A DNA stretch of 64,000 bases from assembly GCF_021730305.1 (NCBI RefSeq), contig NZ_CP032674.1:605001-669000 (forward strand), in the 5' to 3' direction. Source of the DNA: Xanthobacter sp. YC-JY1. GTDB taxonomy: Bacteria > Pseudomonadota > Alphaproteobacteria > Rhizobiales > Xanthobacteraceae. A program made the position numbers and the translations under genes. Positions within the stretch are counted from its first letter, which is position 1; each line of letters opens with the position of its first letter. Shown piece after piece: positions 49,362 through 57,567 of the stretch. The notes beneath the pieces are model-generated. The model had not been told where the DNA came from. It searched no databases and saw only the letters and a program-made list of their open reading frames with translations.

Positions 49362-49529
49362 ATGTCCCTCAAGCAAGCTCACGCCTTCGCCTTCAGCCTC
49401 GCCGCCACCCTCATGGTCTCGATCGTCATCTTCCAGGCCGGCGACGGCACCATGGGCGTCATGCCCGCCGGCGAATATGACGGCGAATCCGCCGCCATCG
49501 TTCACGAGGTCGATCCCTTCGCCCGCTGA
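49362..49529 (+). CDS. Small single-span membrane protein
   Basis: A 55-aa protein: MSLKQAHAFAFSLAATLMVS, a hydrophobic segment (FAFSLAATLMVSIVIF), then an acidic tail ending EVDPFAR. AGGAG lies about 10 bp upstream. No family recognised; probably an anchored or secreted small protein. The gene lies between two hairpins. Confidence 0.55.
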   Translation: MSLKQAHAFAFSLAATLMVSIVIFQAGDGTMGVMPAGEYDGESAAIVHEVDPFAR

Positions 49530-49554
49530 TCGAGGGCAAGGCGTCACGGCCGCA

Positions 49555-49580
49555 AGCGGAAATCCCTCGGGATTTCCGCT
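49555..49580 (+). terminator. 12-bp perfect hairpin, terminator-like
   Basis: AGCGGAAATCCC and GGGATTTCCGCT are separated by only two bases, making a very stable stem 25 bp after the small membrane protein gene. No T-tract follows, so it is either a rho-independent-like terminator of weak form or a processing signal. Confidence 0.6.
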
Positions 49581-49671
49581 CCCGTCCCGCCTCCTCTTCG
49601 GCTATACTAGCAACGCGCCGTGGTGGTGGTGGAGGCGCAACCGTCAGACCTTTCTCACGGAGACCACCGTC

Positions 49672-50115
49672 ATGATGTTCCTTGGCATCATCGTCAGCAT
49701 CGCCGCTATTGGCGGACTATGCTGGCTCTTGTTCACTCTAGCTGTCTTCGCGCTGCCGTTCTTTGCAGGCGTCAGCGCCGGGACATGGGCCTACCAGACC
49801 GGCGCCGGCTGGCTCGGCGCGATCATCGTCGGCCTCGTCGTCGCCGCAGTGACGCTGGGGCTCGGGCAGTTCCTGCTCGCCTTCATCCGTCCGCTCTGGA
49901 TACGCCTCGCGATCGCACTCGCCTTCGTCGCGCCCGCGGCGCTTGCCGGCTATCACGCGACGCATGGCATCGTGAAACACGCCATGCCGTCCGACACCTG
50001 GCAGATCATCTTCTCCGTCATCGGCGCGGTCGCGGTCGGCATCACCGCCCTCGTGCGGATCGCGGGAATGGCGGCGGCCACGGGCCCGTCCGGCCGGGAC
50101 CTGGCGCGGACCTAA
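49672..50115 (+). CDS. Hypothetical integral membrane protein
   Basis: A 147-aa protein with about four hydrophobic segments (FLGIIVSIAAIGGLCWLLF, then GAIIVGLVVAAVTLGLGQFL, LWIRLAIALAFVAPAALAGY, and IIFSVIGAVAVGITALVRI). Start at 49672 with GGAG 9-12 bp before. Present in similar position on related ICEs as far as I recall, without known function. A TATACT -10-like hexamer lies about 70 bp upstream. Confidence 0.68.
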   Translation: MMFLGIIVSIAAIGGLCWLLFTLAVFALPFFAGVSAGTWAYQTGAGWLGAIIVGLVVAAVTLGLGQFLLAFIRPLWIRLAIALAFVAPAALAGYHATHGIVKHAMPSDTWQIIFSVIGAVAVGITALVRIAGMAAATGPSGRDLART

Positions 50116-50681
50116 CCTGTGTCATCGCCGTTGCGAAGGCCAGATCAGGGGTGGGCGACGGCCGCCCACATCGTCTGAGACCGTTGGGATTGAAGCGTGG
50201 GGTGCGGATTGACGCTGAGGCCCGGGAAGCGGCCCTCGTTAGAGCGCTGCCGTGGCAGGACCATATCTCGGCGGCACAACCAAGATCCGGTGCGGCGATC
50301 TCCCAGTTGGTGGTGGAGGGTCAGGATGCCGAACGATGCCCTGCCGGGAGGGGACGAAGCCGGTGAGCATTGCCGTGACGCCGGTCTGCCGGTGCGGGAC
50401 GGCCGCCATCTTCTCCGTTTTCTGACCGTGCCTAGACCGCTCCAACCGGCCTCTTCAATGGCCTGATCTGGCCGAAGGTCGGCTGCGCCTCGATCGCCTA
50501 TGACGCAACAGCGGCGTCGAACTTTCTTCCCCTGCCGGCTGCGCCGCCATTCCTCGCGAGACAAGAAAGTCCTCCTTGGCTGTCAGGCCCCTGCGGGGTG
50601 CGCCGTCGATCGCCTCCGGCCAACCGATCGCCATCGAGGCCGCAATGGTGCGGGCTCGGGAACGGAAAACGGAGATTTACA
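50116..50681. other. Gene-poor region before the first DUF736 gene
   Basis: About 565 bp. Both strands contain open frames (for example 50145-50564 on the minus strand) but they are Arg/Ser/Trp-rich with no motif or ribosome site, typical of shadows in GC-rich DNA. It may be a decayed gene or a long leader. Confidence 0.5.
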
Positions 50682-51005
50682 ATGGCGACCATCGGCACCT
50701 TCAAGAAGACCGGCTCGAACGAATTCACCGGCGAAATCGTCACCCTCAGCGTCCAGGCCAAGGGCGTGCGCATCGTCCCCGACCAGCGTGCCACTGGCGA
50801 GAACGCCCCCAGCCACCGGGTTCTGGTCGGCCGCGCGGAGATCGGCGCCGCCTGGTCCAAGCGCTCCAACGAAGGCCGCGACTATCTGGGCCTCAAGCTG
50901 GACGATCCGAGCTTCAACGCCCCGATCTACGCCAACCTCTTCGACGACGAGGACGAGAGCTTCTCGCTGATCTGGTCCCGCCCCAACGGGCGGCGCGGCG
51001 ACTGA
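50682..51005 (+). CDS. DUF736 protein, copy 1
   Basis: A 107-aa protein MATIGTFKKTGSNEFTGEIV, then RAEIGAAWSKRSNEGRDYLGLKLDDPSFNAPIYANL, the conserved DUF736 core. Very common on alphaproteobacterial ICEs and plasmids, often near conjugation genes; unknown function. Start at 50682 with GGAG upstream. A second, diverged copy is at 56208-56555. Confidence 0.88.
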   Translation: MATIGTFKKTGSNEFTGEIVTLSVQAKGVRIVPDQRATGENAPSHRVLVGRAEIGAAWSKRSNEGRDYLGLKLDDPSFNAPIYANLFDDEDESFSLIWSRPNGRRGD

Positions 51006-51130
51006 GGCCCGCGCAAGGTCCCGGCCGAACAGGCCGGGGCCTTCGGCACCGAGGCGACCGAATCAGTTCTCGCCGAAGACGCCCCGGCAATGCCCCAGCA
51101 GTAGCTTTTGGGTAGTCAGACGACACCAGG

Positions 51131-51147
51131 ACGACTATAATAGTCGT
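51131..51147. promoter_or_regulatory. Palindromic operator over a -10 box
   Basis: ACGACTATAATAGTCGT is a perfect palindrome with 8-bp arms and one central base, and it contains a consensus TATAAT -10 hexamer. It lies 43 bp upstream of the XRE-type regulator start, a textbook position for autorepression. Confidence 0.7.
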
Positions 51148-51189
51148 AGTTCTGGCGTGCGCGTAGGTCTGAGTGGGAGGTGATCATGC

Positions 51190-51432
51190 ATGATCACCGC
51201 CCGACAATCGCGGGCCGCACGCGCGTTGCTGGGTTGGACGCAGGAGACGCTCGCTGACAAGGCCCGAGTATCACTGACCGCGCTCAAGCGCCTCGAATCC
51301 GCAAGCGGCCTCGAGGTGTACGAGTCGACGCGGGATGAGGTCAGGCGCGCCTTCGAACGTGGCGGGATTGTCTTCCTCAACTCCGACCAAGGCGTGGGGT
51401 TGATGCTGGTCGATGCAAAGAGAGAAGCCTGA
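51190..51432 (+). CDS. XRE-family HTH regulator
   Basis: An 80-aa protein with one Cro/C1-type helix-turn-helix: RQSRAARALLGWTQETLADK, then ARVSLTALKRLESASGLEVYESTRDEVRRAFERGGIVFL. The small one-domain form matches the regulators found upstream of the replication/transfer genes of related ICEs. Start at ATG 51190 (GGGAGG upstream); an autoregulatory palindrome precedes it. Probably controls ICE transfer. Confidence 0.85.
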   Translation: MITARQSRAARALLGWTQETLADKARVSLTALKRLESASGLEVYESTRDEVRRAFERGGIVFLNSDQGVGLMLVDAKREA

Positions 51433-51552
51433 CATAGGGGCGCATGCCCACACCGACCGGCCTTCACGCGACGGCGCTGCCGGGACGCAATGCATTCAAA
51501 ACATCGTTAACAATCCCCTTCAAAATGGATACATCTGTTGTCGGGGGATGCG

Positions 51553-51816
51553 GTGACCATAGAAGACTTTCTGGACCAGCCGCCTGGCGGCGCAGCACTC
51601 ACGGCCTATGACCGTGCTCATCTGAAGCTATACCTGCGCCTTCTCGATGCAGACGCCGAAGGTGCGGACTGGAAAGCAGTCGTCGAAACGCTGTTCGGAA
51701 TCTGTCCCGAAGCCGAACCAGAGCGGGCCGCGCGCATCCACACCGCCCATCTCGCCCGCGCAAAATGGATGACGACAAGCGGCTACGGCGAGCTTCTCGG
51801 CCCCCGTCTGCACTGA
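51553..51816 (+). CDS. Small DUF2285-like DNA-binding domain protein
   Basis: An 87-aa protein: MTIEDFLDQPPGGAALTAYD, then RAHLKLYLRLLDADAEGADW, AERAARIHTAHLARAKWMTTSGY (approximate order). The region resembles the helical DNA-binding domain family that neighbours DUF2285/DUF6499 regulators on ICEs. Start uncertain: GTG 51553 has GGGGGA upstream, while TTG 51538 would add five residues. Confidence 0.68.
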   Translation: MTIEDFLDQPPGGAALTAYDRAHLKLYLRLLDADAEGADWKAVVETLFGICPEAEPERAARIHTAHLARAKWMTTSGYGELLGPRLH

Positions 51817-51935
51817 GGTGATGCAGAACCTGCATCACGTTGACCCCACTTCGTTCTTCCCCGCACCGACTCAACTTGGAATCGTGCCAGCCACAACACT
51901 CGCGTTGCTTAACAATTACGCGGAGGCGGCAGAGG

Positions 51936-52701
51936 ATGTCCGAGGAAGAGAGTTGGCGGTCCGAGGCCGCCTATGAATATATCGATCAACTCACGACAAG
52001 CGATCTCGCCTGGGAATTCCTGCGGCGCAACCCGGATTACAGGATCGCCTTTCAGGAACTACTGTCCTCCAGGCGACTGAGCGATGAAACGGCGACGTCG
52101 TTCGCCGAGCAATGGGGGTTGTCTTTTCGCAGCCGACCCACGCATCACAGCTCTCGCCCAGCCGATCTTCTGGACACCGCAAACCGATCCGGCGGCGATC
52201 ATCCTCAAAACCGGCCCGGCTCCGTCCGACGGATCGCATCTCACCGTTGACGATCTGCGGATTCATGCTGTCCTTCAACGGGAAGCCGCGCTGCTTCGGC
52301 TGGATATGCGGGGAGCGCGCTTCGACGTCACTCTTGCCGGTCCGATCGAGGACCGGGCGCTCGCCGCCGTCATCCCTCTCGATGAACTCACACCGGATCG
52401 CCTAACCGCGCTGGGGCGGTTCTGGGCGGCTGCAACAGGTCGGCCAGTACCGGCCGATCCACGCTTGACGCCGCAACGACACCAGCGGGCACAGCAGATG
52501 CTGCGCGCCATCGACGCGCGACACGCCGGCGCCATCTACCGCGTCGTCGCCGAGCATCTCTTCCCTCAGCACAGAATCGACGCAGCGTCCTGGGTCGGCG
52601 ACCCCATCCGGGAAATCACCATCCGCCTCGCCCGCGACGGCATGAAGCTCGTTCGCGGCGGCTACCGCACATTGCTGCGCCGCCCACGCCGGGATCGCTG
52701 A
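51936..52701 (+). pseudogene. DUF6499-DUF2285 regulator, disrupted by a +1 frameshift
   Basis: Frame 1 from 51936 encodes the DUF6499 part (MSEEESWRSEAAYEYIDQLT, then SDLAWEFLRRNPDYR). At G5 (52114-52118) the frame breaks; the DUF2285 part continues in another frame as LFAADPRITALAQPIFWTPQ and runs to 52701. Removing one G restores a single product of about 255 aa (joining EQWG to CLFAADPR). It may be a real inactivating insertion, a phase-variable or programmed shift at the G-run, or a sequencing error. DUF2285 proteins are putative transcriptional regulators of ICE genes. Confidence 0.75.
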
Positions 52702-52826
52702 CACCGCTCGGGTGTCGATTATAGCGTCTATCTTCGACATCGTCCGACCCACCGCCTTCACGCCACCGTGCTCTCGAACCGCCGCCTGACGGCAGCGGCC
52801 CCCAACGAGACCACGGAGGCTCGACA

Positions 52827-53108
52827 ATGGCCGATACGACCGCCGGCATCCCGCCACGCTACCTGCGCACGCAGGAAGCTGCCCGCTTCCTCGGACTGTC
52901 CGAGCGCACGCTTGAGAAGCACCGCACCTACGGCACCGGCCCGGCCTATCGGAAGCTCGGCGGCCGAGTCGTCTATGCTATCGACGATCTCCAGACCTGG
53001 GCCAATCGCGGCCTCGTCAGCTCCACCTCCGATCCGCGCGGCACGGTGCTTCCCGCCAAGCGGCAGGAGCCCTCGGATCGCCGCTTCGCCGGCCGCCAGC
53101 CGCGCTGA
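52827..53108 (+). CDS. Helix-turn-helix (excisionase/MerR-type) protein
   Basis: A 93-aa protein with one winged HTH: PPRYLRTQEAARFLGLSERT, then LEKHRTYGTGPAYRKLGGRVVYAIDDLQTWANR. This is the Xis/AlpA/RDF-like fold used by excisionases and by replication-control proteins. The basic C-terminal tail (PAKRQEPSDRRFAGRQ) could contact DNA. It lies 11 bp before repA and is likely cotranscribed with it. It is a candidate recombination directionality factor of the large ICE, or a repA regulator. Confidence 0.82.
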   Translation: MADTTAGIPPRYLRTQEAARFLGLSERTLEKHRTYGTGPAYRKLGGRVVYAIDDLQTWANRGLVSSTSDPRGTVLPAKRQEPSDRRFAGRQPR

Positions 53109-53119
53109 GACGACCGGCC

Positions 53120-54007
53120 ATGTCGTTCCACCCCCACCATCGCGAGGAGCGCGCGCAGCTCGATCTGTTCCGGGCGCTGCCCGGCGATCTCGCGCCGCGC
53201 GACGCGCAGGACCTCATGGCCTATCCGTTCTTCTCGCTCGCCAAGTCGAAGCGCCTGACGCCGATCGACTTCAAGGCGGGCTCGGTGAAGATCCGTGTCG
53301 AAGCCGTCCCCGAGCACGGCATGGCGACCATCTGGGACGCCGATGTCCTCATCTGGGCCGCCTCCCAGATCGTTGAAGCACGCGATGTCGGCCTGCGTCC
53401 GTCGCGCCTGATGGCCACCACCCCCTATGAAATTCTGAACTTCATCGGCCGCGGCGTGTCGCTTCGCGACTACGACCGCCTGAAGGCCGCGCTCGACCGG
53501 CTACAATCGACCACGGTCGCGACCTCAATCCGTCAGCCGACCGAGCGGCGGATGCACCGCTTCTCCTGGATCAACGAATGGAAGGAGCGCGCCGATCACC
53601 GCGGCCGCCCGCTTGGCCTCGAGCTGATCCTCCCCGACTGGTTTTACGGCGCCGTCCTCGACGACGCGCTCGTACTGACGATCGACCGCAAATACTTCGA
53701 TCTCACCGGTGGTCTTGAGCGCTGGCTTTACCGCCTGGTGCGCAAGCACGGCGGTCGCCAAGAGTTCGGCTGGAGCTTCGACTTCCCCCACCTCCATGCC
53801 AAGTCCGGCAGCCTCTCGCCGCTCAAACACTTCGCCTACGACCTACGCGACATTGTCCGCCGCCAGCCGTTGCCGGGCTATCGCCTGACCATCGAGCAAT
53901 GCGTCGGCGGTCCCGAAATCCTGTCCTTCGTACCCACCGATCCCGACGCGCTCGGCATCCCGCGCCGCCGTCGCCGCTCGACAACTCGCCCTGGGGATAA
54001 GCTGTGA
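53120..54007 (+). CDS. RepA-type replication initiator
   Basis: A 295-aa initiator: RAQLDLFRALPGDLAPRDAQ, then DLMAYPFFSLAKSKRLTPID, DVLIWAASQIVEARDVGL, GLERWLYRLVRKHGGRQEFGW and LRDIVRRQPLPGYRLTIEQ. This is the plasmid RepA family conserved in alphaproteobacterial ICEs and plasmids. It would bind the iterons located just after its stop codon (54014-54079) and allow autonomous replication of the excised circle. Start at ATG 53120. Confidence 0.88.
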   Translation: MSFHPHHREERAQLDLFRALPGDLAPRDAQDLMAYPFFSLAKSKRLTPIDFKAGSVKIRVEAVPEHGMATIWDADVLIWAASQIVEARDVGLRPSRLMATTPYEILNFIGRGVSLRDYDRLKAALDRLQSTTVATSIRQPTERRMHRFSWINEWKERADHRGRPLGLELILPDWFYGAVLDDALVLTIDRKYFDLTGGLERWLYRLVRKHGGRQEFGWSFDFPHLHAKSGSLSPLKHFAYDLRDIVRRQPLPGYRLTIEQCVGGPEILSFVPTDPDALGIPRRRRRSTTRPGDKL

Positions 54008-54013
54008 ATCATC

Positions 54014-54079
54014 TCGTGCTATCAGGGACCGGCTCTATCGTGCCATCGGGGACCGGACTCTCGTGCTATCGGGGACCGA
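54014..54079. repeat. Three iterons after repA (candidate oriV)
   Basis: Direct repeats with consensus TCGTGCTATCGGGGACCGG occur at 54014-54032, 54038-54056 and 54061-54079; steps are 24 and 23 bp, about two helical turns. They differ at single positions. Position right after the initiator gene and before parA is typical of an iteron origin. The rest of the gap to 54215 is AT-richer, as expected for an origin. Confidence 0.8.
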
Positions 54080-54215
54080 AATCGCCGATTCATCGCGCTG
54101 AATCAGCAGCTTGCGAGCCCCGTAACTTATCTAACCTAGATTCCTACGGAATCTTTCTAACGGAACCGGCTTTTTCGGCCGCTGTGGACGAGTCCCCGAT
54201 CGCCGGGAGACCGTC

Positions 54216-54854
54216 ATGATCGTCGCGTTCCTCAACCAGAAGGGCGGTGTCGGGAAGACGACGCTCGCCCTCCATCTCGCCGGCGAATGGGCTCGGCATG
54301 GGCAGCGCGTCACGCTGATCGATGCCGATCCCCAAGGCTCAGCGCTGGACTGGTCGCAGCAGCGCAGCCGGGAGGGATTGAAGCGGCTGTTCGGTGTCGT
54401 CGGCCTGGCGCGCGACACGCTCCACCGCGAAGCGCCGGAGCTGGCTCGCGACGTCGATCATGTCGTCATCGACGGACCGCCGCGTGTCGCTGGTCTGATG
54501 CGTTCGGCGCTGCTCGCCGCCGATCTTGTGCTGATCCCGGTGCAGCCGTCCCCACTCGACGGTTGGGCGTCGGCCGAGATGCTGACGCTGCTCGGCGAAG
54601 CGCGGATCTATCGACCGGAGCTCAAGGCGCGGTTCGTGCTGAACCGCTGTGCGGCCCGCACGATCCTCGCCCGCGAAACCGCTGAAACGCTGGCGGAGCA
54701 CGATCCGCCGCCGCTCCTGACCACCATTGGTCAGCGCATCGCTTTCGCTGATGTCGTGCAGACCGGGCGGCTCGCGGCCGAGCAGGACGAGACATCGCCG
54801 GCCGCGCGGGAGATCGCCGCGCTCGCCGCCGAAGTGATGGAAATCGGGGCATGA
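54216..54854 (+). CDS. parA: ParA-family partition ATPase
   Basis: A 212-aa ParA with the deviant Walker A KGGVGKTT at about residues 10-17, motif DADPQGSALDW and switch region VVIDGPPRVAGLM. It probably segregates the excised or replicating ICE. Start at ATG 54216. Overlaps the next small gene by 4 bp; a ParB-type partner is not evident nearby except the large ParB-domain protein at 39374-41503. Confidence 0.9.
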   Translation: MIVAFLNQKGGVGKTTLALHLAGEWARHGQRVTLIDADPQGSALDWSQQRSREGLKRLFGVVGLARDTLHREAPELARDVDHVVIDGPPRVAGLMRSALLAADLVLIPVQPSPLDGWASAEMLTLLGEARIYRPELKARFVLNRCAARTILARETAETLAEHDPPPLLTTIGQRIAFADVVQTGRLAAEQDETSPAAREIAALAAEVMEIGA

Positions 54855-55105
54855 GCGAGCGGTCCCCGAAACGCAGCTTCGCGGCCCGTCCGGCCGATCC
54901 GGAAAGCTGGGTCAAGGCGCCAGACCGTCCGTCGCCGCGCGCGGAGGCCGCCGCCGACTTCACTGCCAGGCTCACGATCGACGTCACCGCCGACATGCGC
55001 GGCCGGATCAAGATCGCCGCTTTCCAGCGCGGCCAGACTGTCGCCGACATGCTCCGCGCGCTGTTCGAGCGCGAATTCCCACCATCCCAAGGAGACGCCC
55101 CATGA
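54851..55105 (+). CDS. Small protein, probable ribbon-helix-helix partner of ParA
   Basis: An 84-aa protein. A charged N-terminus is followed by ADFTARLTIDVTADMRGRIK and IAAFQRGQTVADMLRALFEREF, a strand-helix-helix pattern like Arc/CopG. Overlaps parA and the DUF2840 gene by 4 bp each. It may serve as the DNA-binding partner of ParA; similar genes follow parA on related ICEs. Confidence 0.7.
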   Translation: MSERSPKRSFAARPADPESWVKAPDRPSPRAEAAADFTARLTIDVTADMRGRIKIAAFQRGQTVADMLRALFEREFPPSQGDAP

Positions 55106-55620
55106 CCGGCCTTGCCGCCGCATCCGCGCGCGCCGGCCGCGCCCTACACGCACCGCCGGAGGATCTCACCCAGGTCGAACTCGTCTGGATCGAGAAGCAG
55201 ATCGAGCACTGGATCCGTTTCGGCCGCGAGGTCCGCGAACAGGTCCTCGACCGCCGTCGCCGTATCCTCTTCTTCCCTCCCGGCACGACCTTCGCGCTGG
55301 TGCGCTGGGCTGCGAACGAGCACGGAACCGTGCTCTCCCGCCTCGACATTCTGCGCGCGGTGGGTGCCGGCGAAGCCTGCCAGACGATCCCGACCGTAAC
55401 GCCCGGCGGCGACATCCTGCTGCGTGTCGATGGCTGGCCGAAGGTGGAGCGCATGCTCCAGCTCATCGACGCGATCGAGGCCATCGGCATCGATCCCATC
55501 GATGTCGCGCCCGATCATTGGCGACACGTTCACAACCGCCTGGCCGTCGGCGAGACGCCGCGCGCCTACACGATGCAGCGCCATCGGGCCTTCCTCCTGG
55601 CGCGGAGGATCGGCGCATGA
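55102..55620 (+). CDS. DUF2840 protein
   Basis: A 172-aa DUF2840 protein (LTQVELVWIEKQIEHWIRFG, then REVREQVLDRRRRILFFPPG, TFALVRWAANEHGTVLSRLD). It sits between the partition genes and the TraF protease in many alphaproteobacterial ICEs. No catalytic motif identified; role in transfer is by association. Overlaps both neighbours by 4 bp. Confidence 0.85.
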   Translation: MTGLAAASARAGRALHAPPEDLTQVELVWIEKQIEHWIRFGREVREQVLDRRRRILFFPPGTTFALVRWAANEHGTVLSRLDILRAVGAGEACQTIPTVTPGGDILLRVDGWPKVERMLQLIDAIEAIGIDPIDVAPDHWRHVHNRLAVGETPRAYTMQRHRAFLLARRIGA

Positions 55621-56162
55621 CCCGGCTCGGCTACGCCATCACCACGACGGCCGCAGTGTCGTTGCTCGGCATCCTGTCGCTCGTGTCCTTCGCGCCGAAG
55701 CTGATCTGGAATGCGTCGGCCAGCACGCCGATCGGCCTCTACGCCGTCGCGCCAGACCCGTCCCCGGAAGTCACCGATCTGGTCGCCGTGCGCGCGCCCG
55801 AGCCGCTCGCAAGCTTCCTCGCCGAGGGCGGTTATTTGCCGCGCGGCGTGCCGCTGATCAAGCACGTCGTCGCGCTTCCTGGCCAACGGGTTTGCAGGAC
55901 CGGCCTCGCCATCACCGTTGACGCTGTGCCGATGGGCGATGCGCTCGATCGCGATCGTCGCGGCAATCCGCTGCCCGTCTGGCAGGGCTGCCGCGTCGTC
56001 GCGGAGGGCGAACTGTTCCTGATGAACTGGGAAGTCCGCGACAGCCTAGACGGCCGCTACTTCGGGCCGCTCCCCGCCTCCGCCGTCATCGGCCGGGCCA
56101 TCCCTCTCTACACCGACGAGGACGGCGATGGCCGCTTCGTCTGGCGCGCGCCGACGCGGTGA
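55617..56162 (+). CDS. traF: S26 signal-peptidase-like TraF
   Basis: A 181-aa protein with an N-terminal membrane helix and S26 active-site motifs: Ser in NASASTPIGLYAV and Lys in GVPLIKHVVALPGQRV. TraF-type peptidases mature and cyclise the TrbC pilin encoded at 62911-63243. Start at ATG 55617, in a 4-bp overlap with the DUF2840 gene; the longer frame is a shadow. No obvious defects. Confidence 0.9.
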   Translation: MTRLGYAITTTAAVSLLGILSLVSFAPKLIWNASASTPIGLYAVAPDPSPEVTDLVAVRAPEPLASFLAEGGYLPRGVPLIKHVVALPGQRVCRTGLAITVDAVPMGDALDRDRRGNPLPVWQGCRVVAEGELFLMNWEVRDSLDGRYFGPLPASAVIGRAIPLYTDEDGDGRFVWRAPTR

Positions 56163-56207
56163 CGACGTGCCCATTCCCAATCTCACCGCACATCAATGGA
56201 GGCAATC

Positions 56208-56555
56208 ATGTCCCTGATCGGTCAATTTACGCGCGACGAGTCCGGCTTCATCGGCCATTTGGCGACGCTCCTGCTGCACCAGGACATCATCATCATTCCG
56301 GCCGAGTCGTCCGACGCCGAGAATGCGCCGGATTTCCGCGTTCACGTCTTCAACGGCATGAACAACGAACCCGGCGCCGAGATCGGCGCTGGCTGGAAGC
56401 GCACCGGCGAGAAGGCCGGCGACTACGTCTCGCTGCAGCTCGACGATCCGACCTTCAGCCAGCCGATCCGCGCCAATCTGTTCCAGTCGGCCGACGACAA
56501 ATCCGCCTGGGGCCTTCACTGGAACCGCCCGCCCAAGCGCAGCGAGCGGGATTGA
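56208..56555 (+). CDS. DUF736 protein, copy 2
   Basis: A 115-aa DUF736 protein: NAPDFRVHVFNGMNNEPGAE, then IGAGWKRTGEKAGDYVSLQLDDPTFSQPI, ending HWNRPPKRSERD. Diverged from copy 1 at 50682. Start at 56208 with GGAGG. Between traF and the lytic transglycosylase in the transfer cluster. Function unknown. Confidence 0.87.
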   Translation: MSLIGQFTRDESGFIGHLATLLLHQDIIIIPAESSDAENAPDFRVHVFNGMNNEPGAEIGAGWKRTGEKAGDYVSLQLDDPTFSQPIRANLFQSADDKSAWGLHWNRPPKRSERD

Positions 56556-56558
56556 GCG

Positions 56559-57323
56559 ATGCCGGCCCGCCGCCATCGCGCTGTCGTCGGACGGTTTCCC
56601 ACCGTCCGACGCACAGCCTTCCTTCTCCTTTCCGGCCTGCTGGTCGCCGCGCCGCTTTGCGCCAACGCGAATGCGCAGAGCGTGTCGGCCGAGCGTCCCC
56701 TTCGCGTCGATCGCTACGGCGCCTTCATCGCCGAGGCCGCGCATCGGTTCGGCGTTCCCGAGCACTGGATTCGTGCGGTCATGCGCGTCGAAAGCGCCGG
56801 GGACATGCGCGCGATCTCTTCGGCCGGCGCGATGGGCCTGATGCAGATCATGCCCGCGACCTGGGCCGAACTGCGCGCCCGATATGGTCTCGGCAATGAT
56901 CCCTACGACCCTCGCGACAACATCACGGCGGGCGCGGCGTATCTGCGCGAGATGCATGATCGCTATGGCTCGCCGGGCTTTCTGGCGGCCTACAATGCCG
57001 GTCCCGGCCGCTACGAGGAATATCGCGCGACCGGCCGCCCGCTGCCGGCGGAAACGCGCGCCTATGTCGCCGCTCTCGCGCCAATCATCGGCGGCGGCGA
57101 TCTTGCTGCCCCCGTCACGGTGGCGACCGCCGATCCTCTCGCCTGGACCCGTGCGCCGCTCTTCATCGTGCAGGTCGACAGCAGCGCGGGTGCAATCCAG
57201 CGGCAGCGGGACGGCGATCCGGCTGCGCCCTCTGCGCAGGAAGCCGCGCGCGATCCGGTCCTGCCTGCACCGCGATCGGACGGCCTATTCGTGGCGCGAA
57301 CCGATACTGAGGGGCCGCGATGA
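56559..57323 (+). CDS. Lytic transglycosylase (TrbN/VirB1-like)
   Basis: A 254-aa protein with an N-terminal signal segment (RRTAFLLLSGLLVAAPLCAN) and an SLT domain: catalytic Glu in IRAVMRVESAGDMRAISS, then AMGLMQIMPATW and AAYNAGPGRYEEY. It cuts peptidoglycan locally so the type IV channel can be assembled. It starts 4 bp after the DUF736 stop. The C-terminal tail is unconserved and Pro/Ala-rich. Confidence 0.92.
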   Translation: MPARRHRAVVGRFPTVRRTAFLLLSGLLVAAPLCANANAQSVSAERPLRVDRYGAFIAEAAHRFGVPEHWIRAVMRVESAGDMRAISSAGAMGLMQIMPATWAELRARYGLGNDPYDPRDNITAGAAYLREMHDRYGSPGFLAAYNAGPGRYEEYRATGRPLPAETRAYVAALAPIIGGGDLAAPVTVATADPLAWTRAPLFIVQVDSSAGAIQRQRDGDPAAPSAQEAARDPVLPAPRSDGLFVARTDTEGPR

Positions 57324-57567
57324 GGGACTTCGCACTCCCTGCTGCATTGTCGGGCTCTGGCGTGGATTTGGCGTCAGAGGCGGGAAGAACAGGCAGCTCA
57401 ACCGAACGATGGCGAGATAAAAGCGCGCGATGTGCGGCTTGGTGCGGTCGTGTGTTTTCAGAGACTTATGGCGCATTGGCGCGAGGTGCGCCTGATCGGC
57501 GCAGCCTGCGCATCCGCCATTTCGCTAAGTATTTCCGCGCGTTTGCACGATGTGCGGGGTCCCGGCG
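57324..57567. other. Region upstream of the relaxase, candidate oriT of the large ICE
   Basis: About 245 bp between the transglycosylase and relaxase genes. An 83-codon frame from 57320 exists but is Arg/Ser-rich without family features. The segment includes an AGGGA...TCCCT hairpin (57323-57340), a less GC-rich stretch and GTGCGG repeats (57432, 57442 and 57551). A position directly before the relaxase gene is common for oriT; no known nic core was recognised. Confidence 0.4.

Noticed and set aside
50145-50564. 139-codon minus-strand frame in a gene-poor region
   Set aside because: Arg/Ser/Trp-rich, no family resemblance; reported only as part of an intergenic entry.
54014-54079. CRISPR array
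   Set aside because: Only three 19-bp repeats with 4-5-bp gaps right after repA; spacing and position fit iterons, and no cas genes are present.
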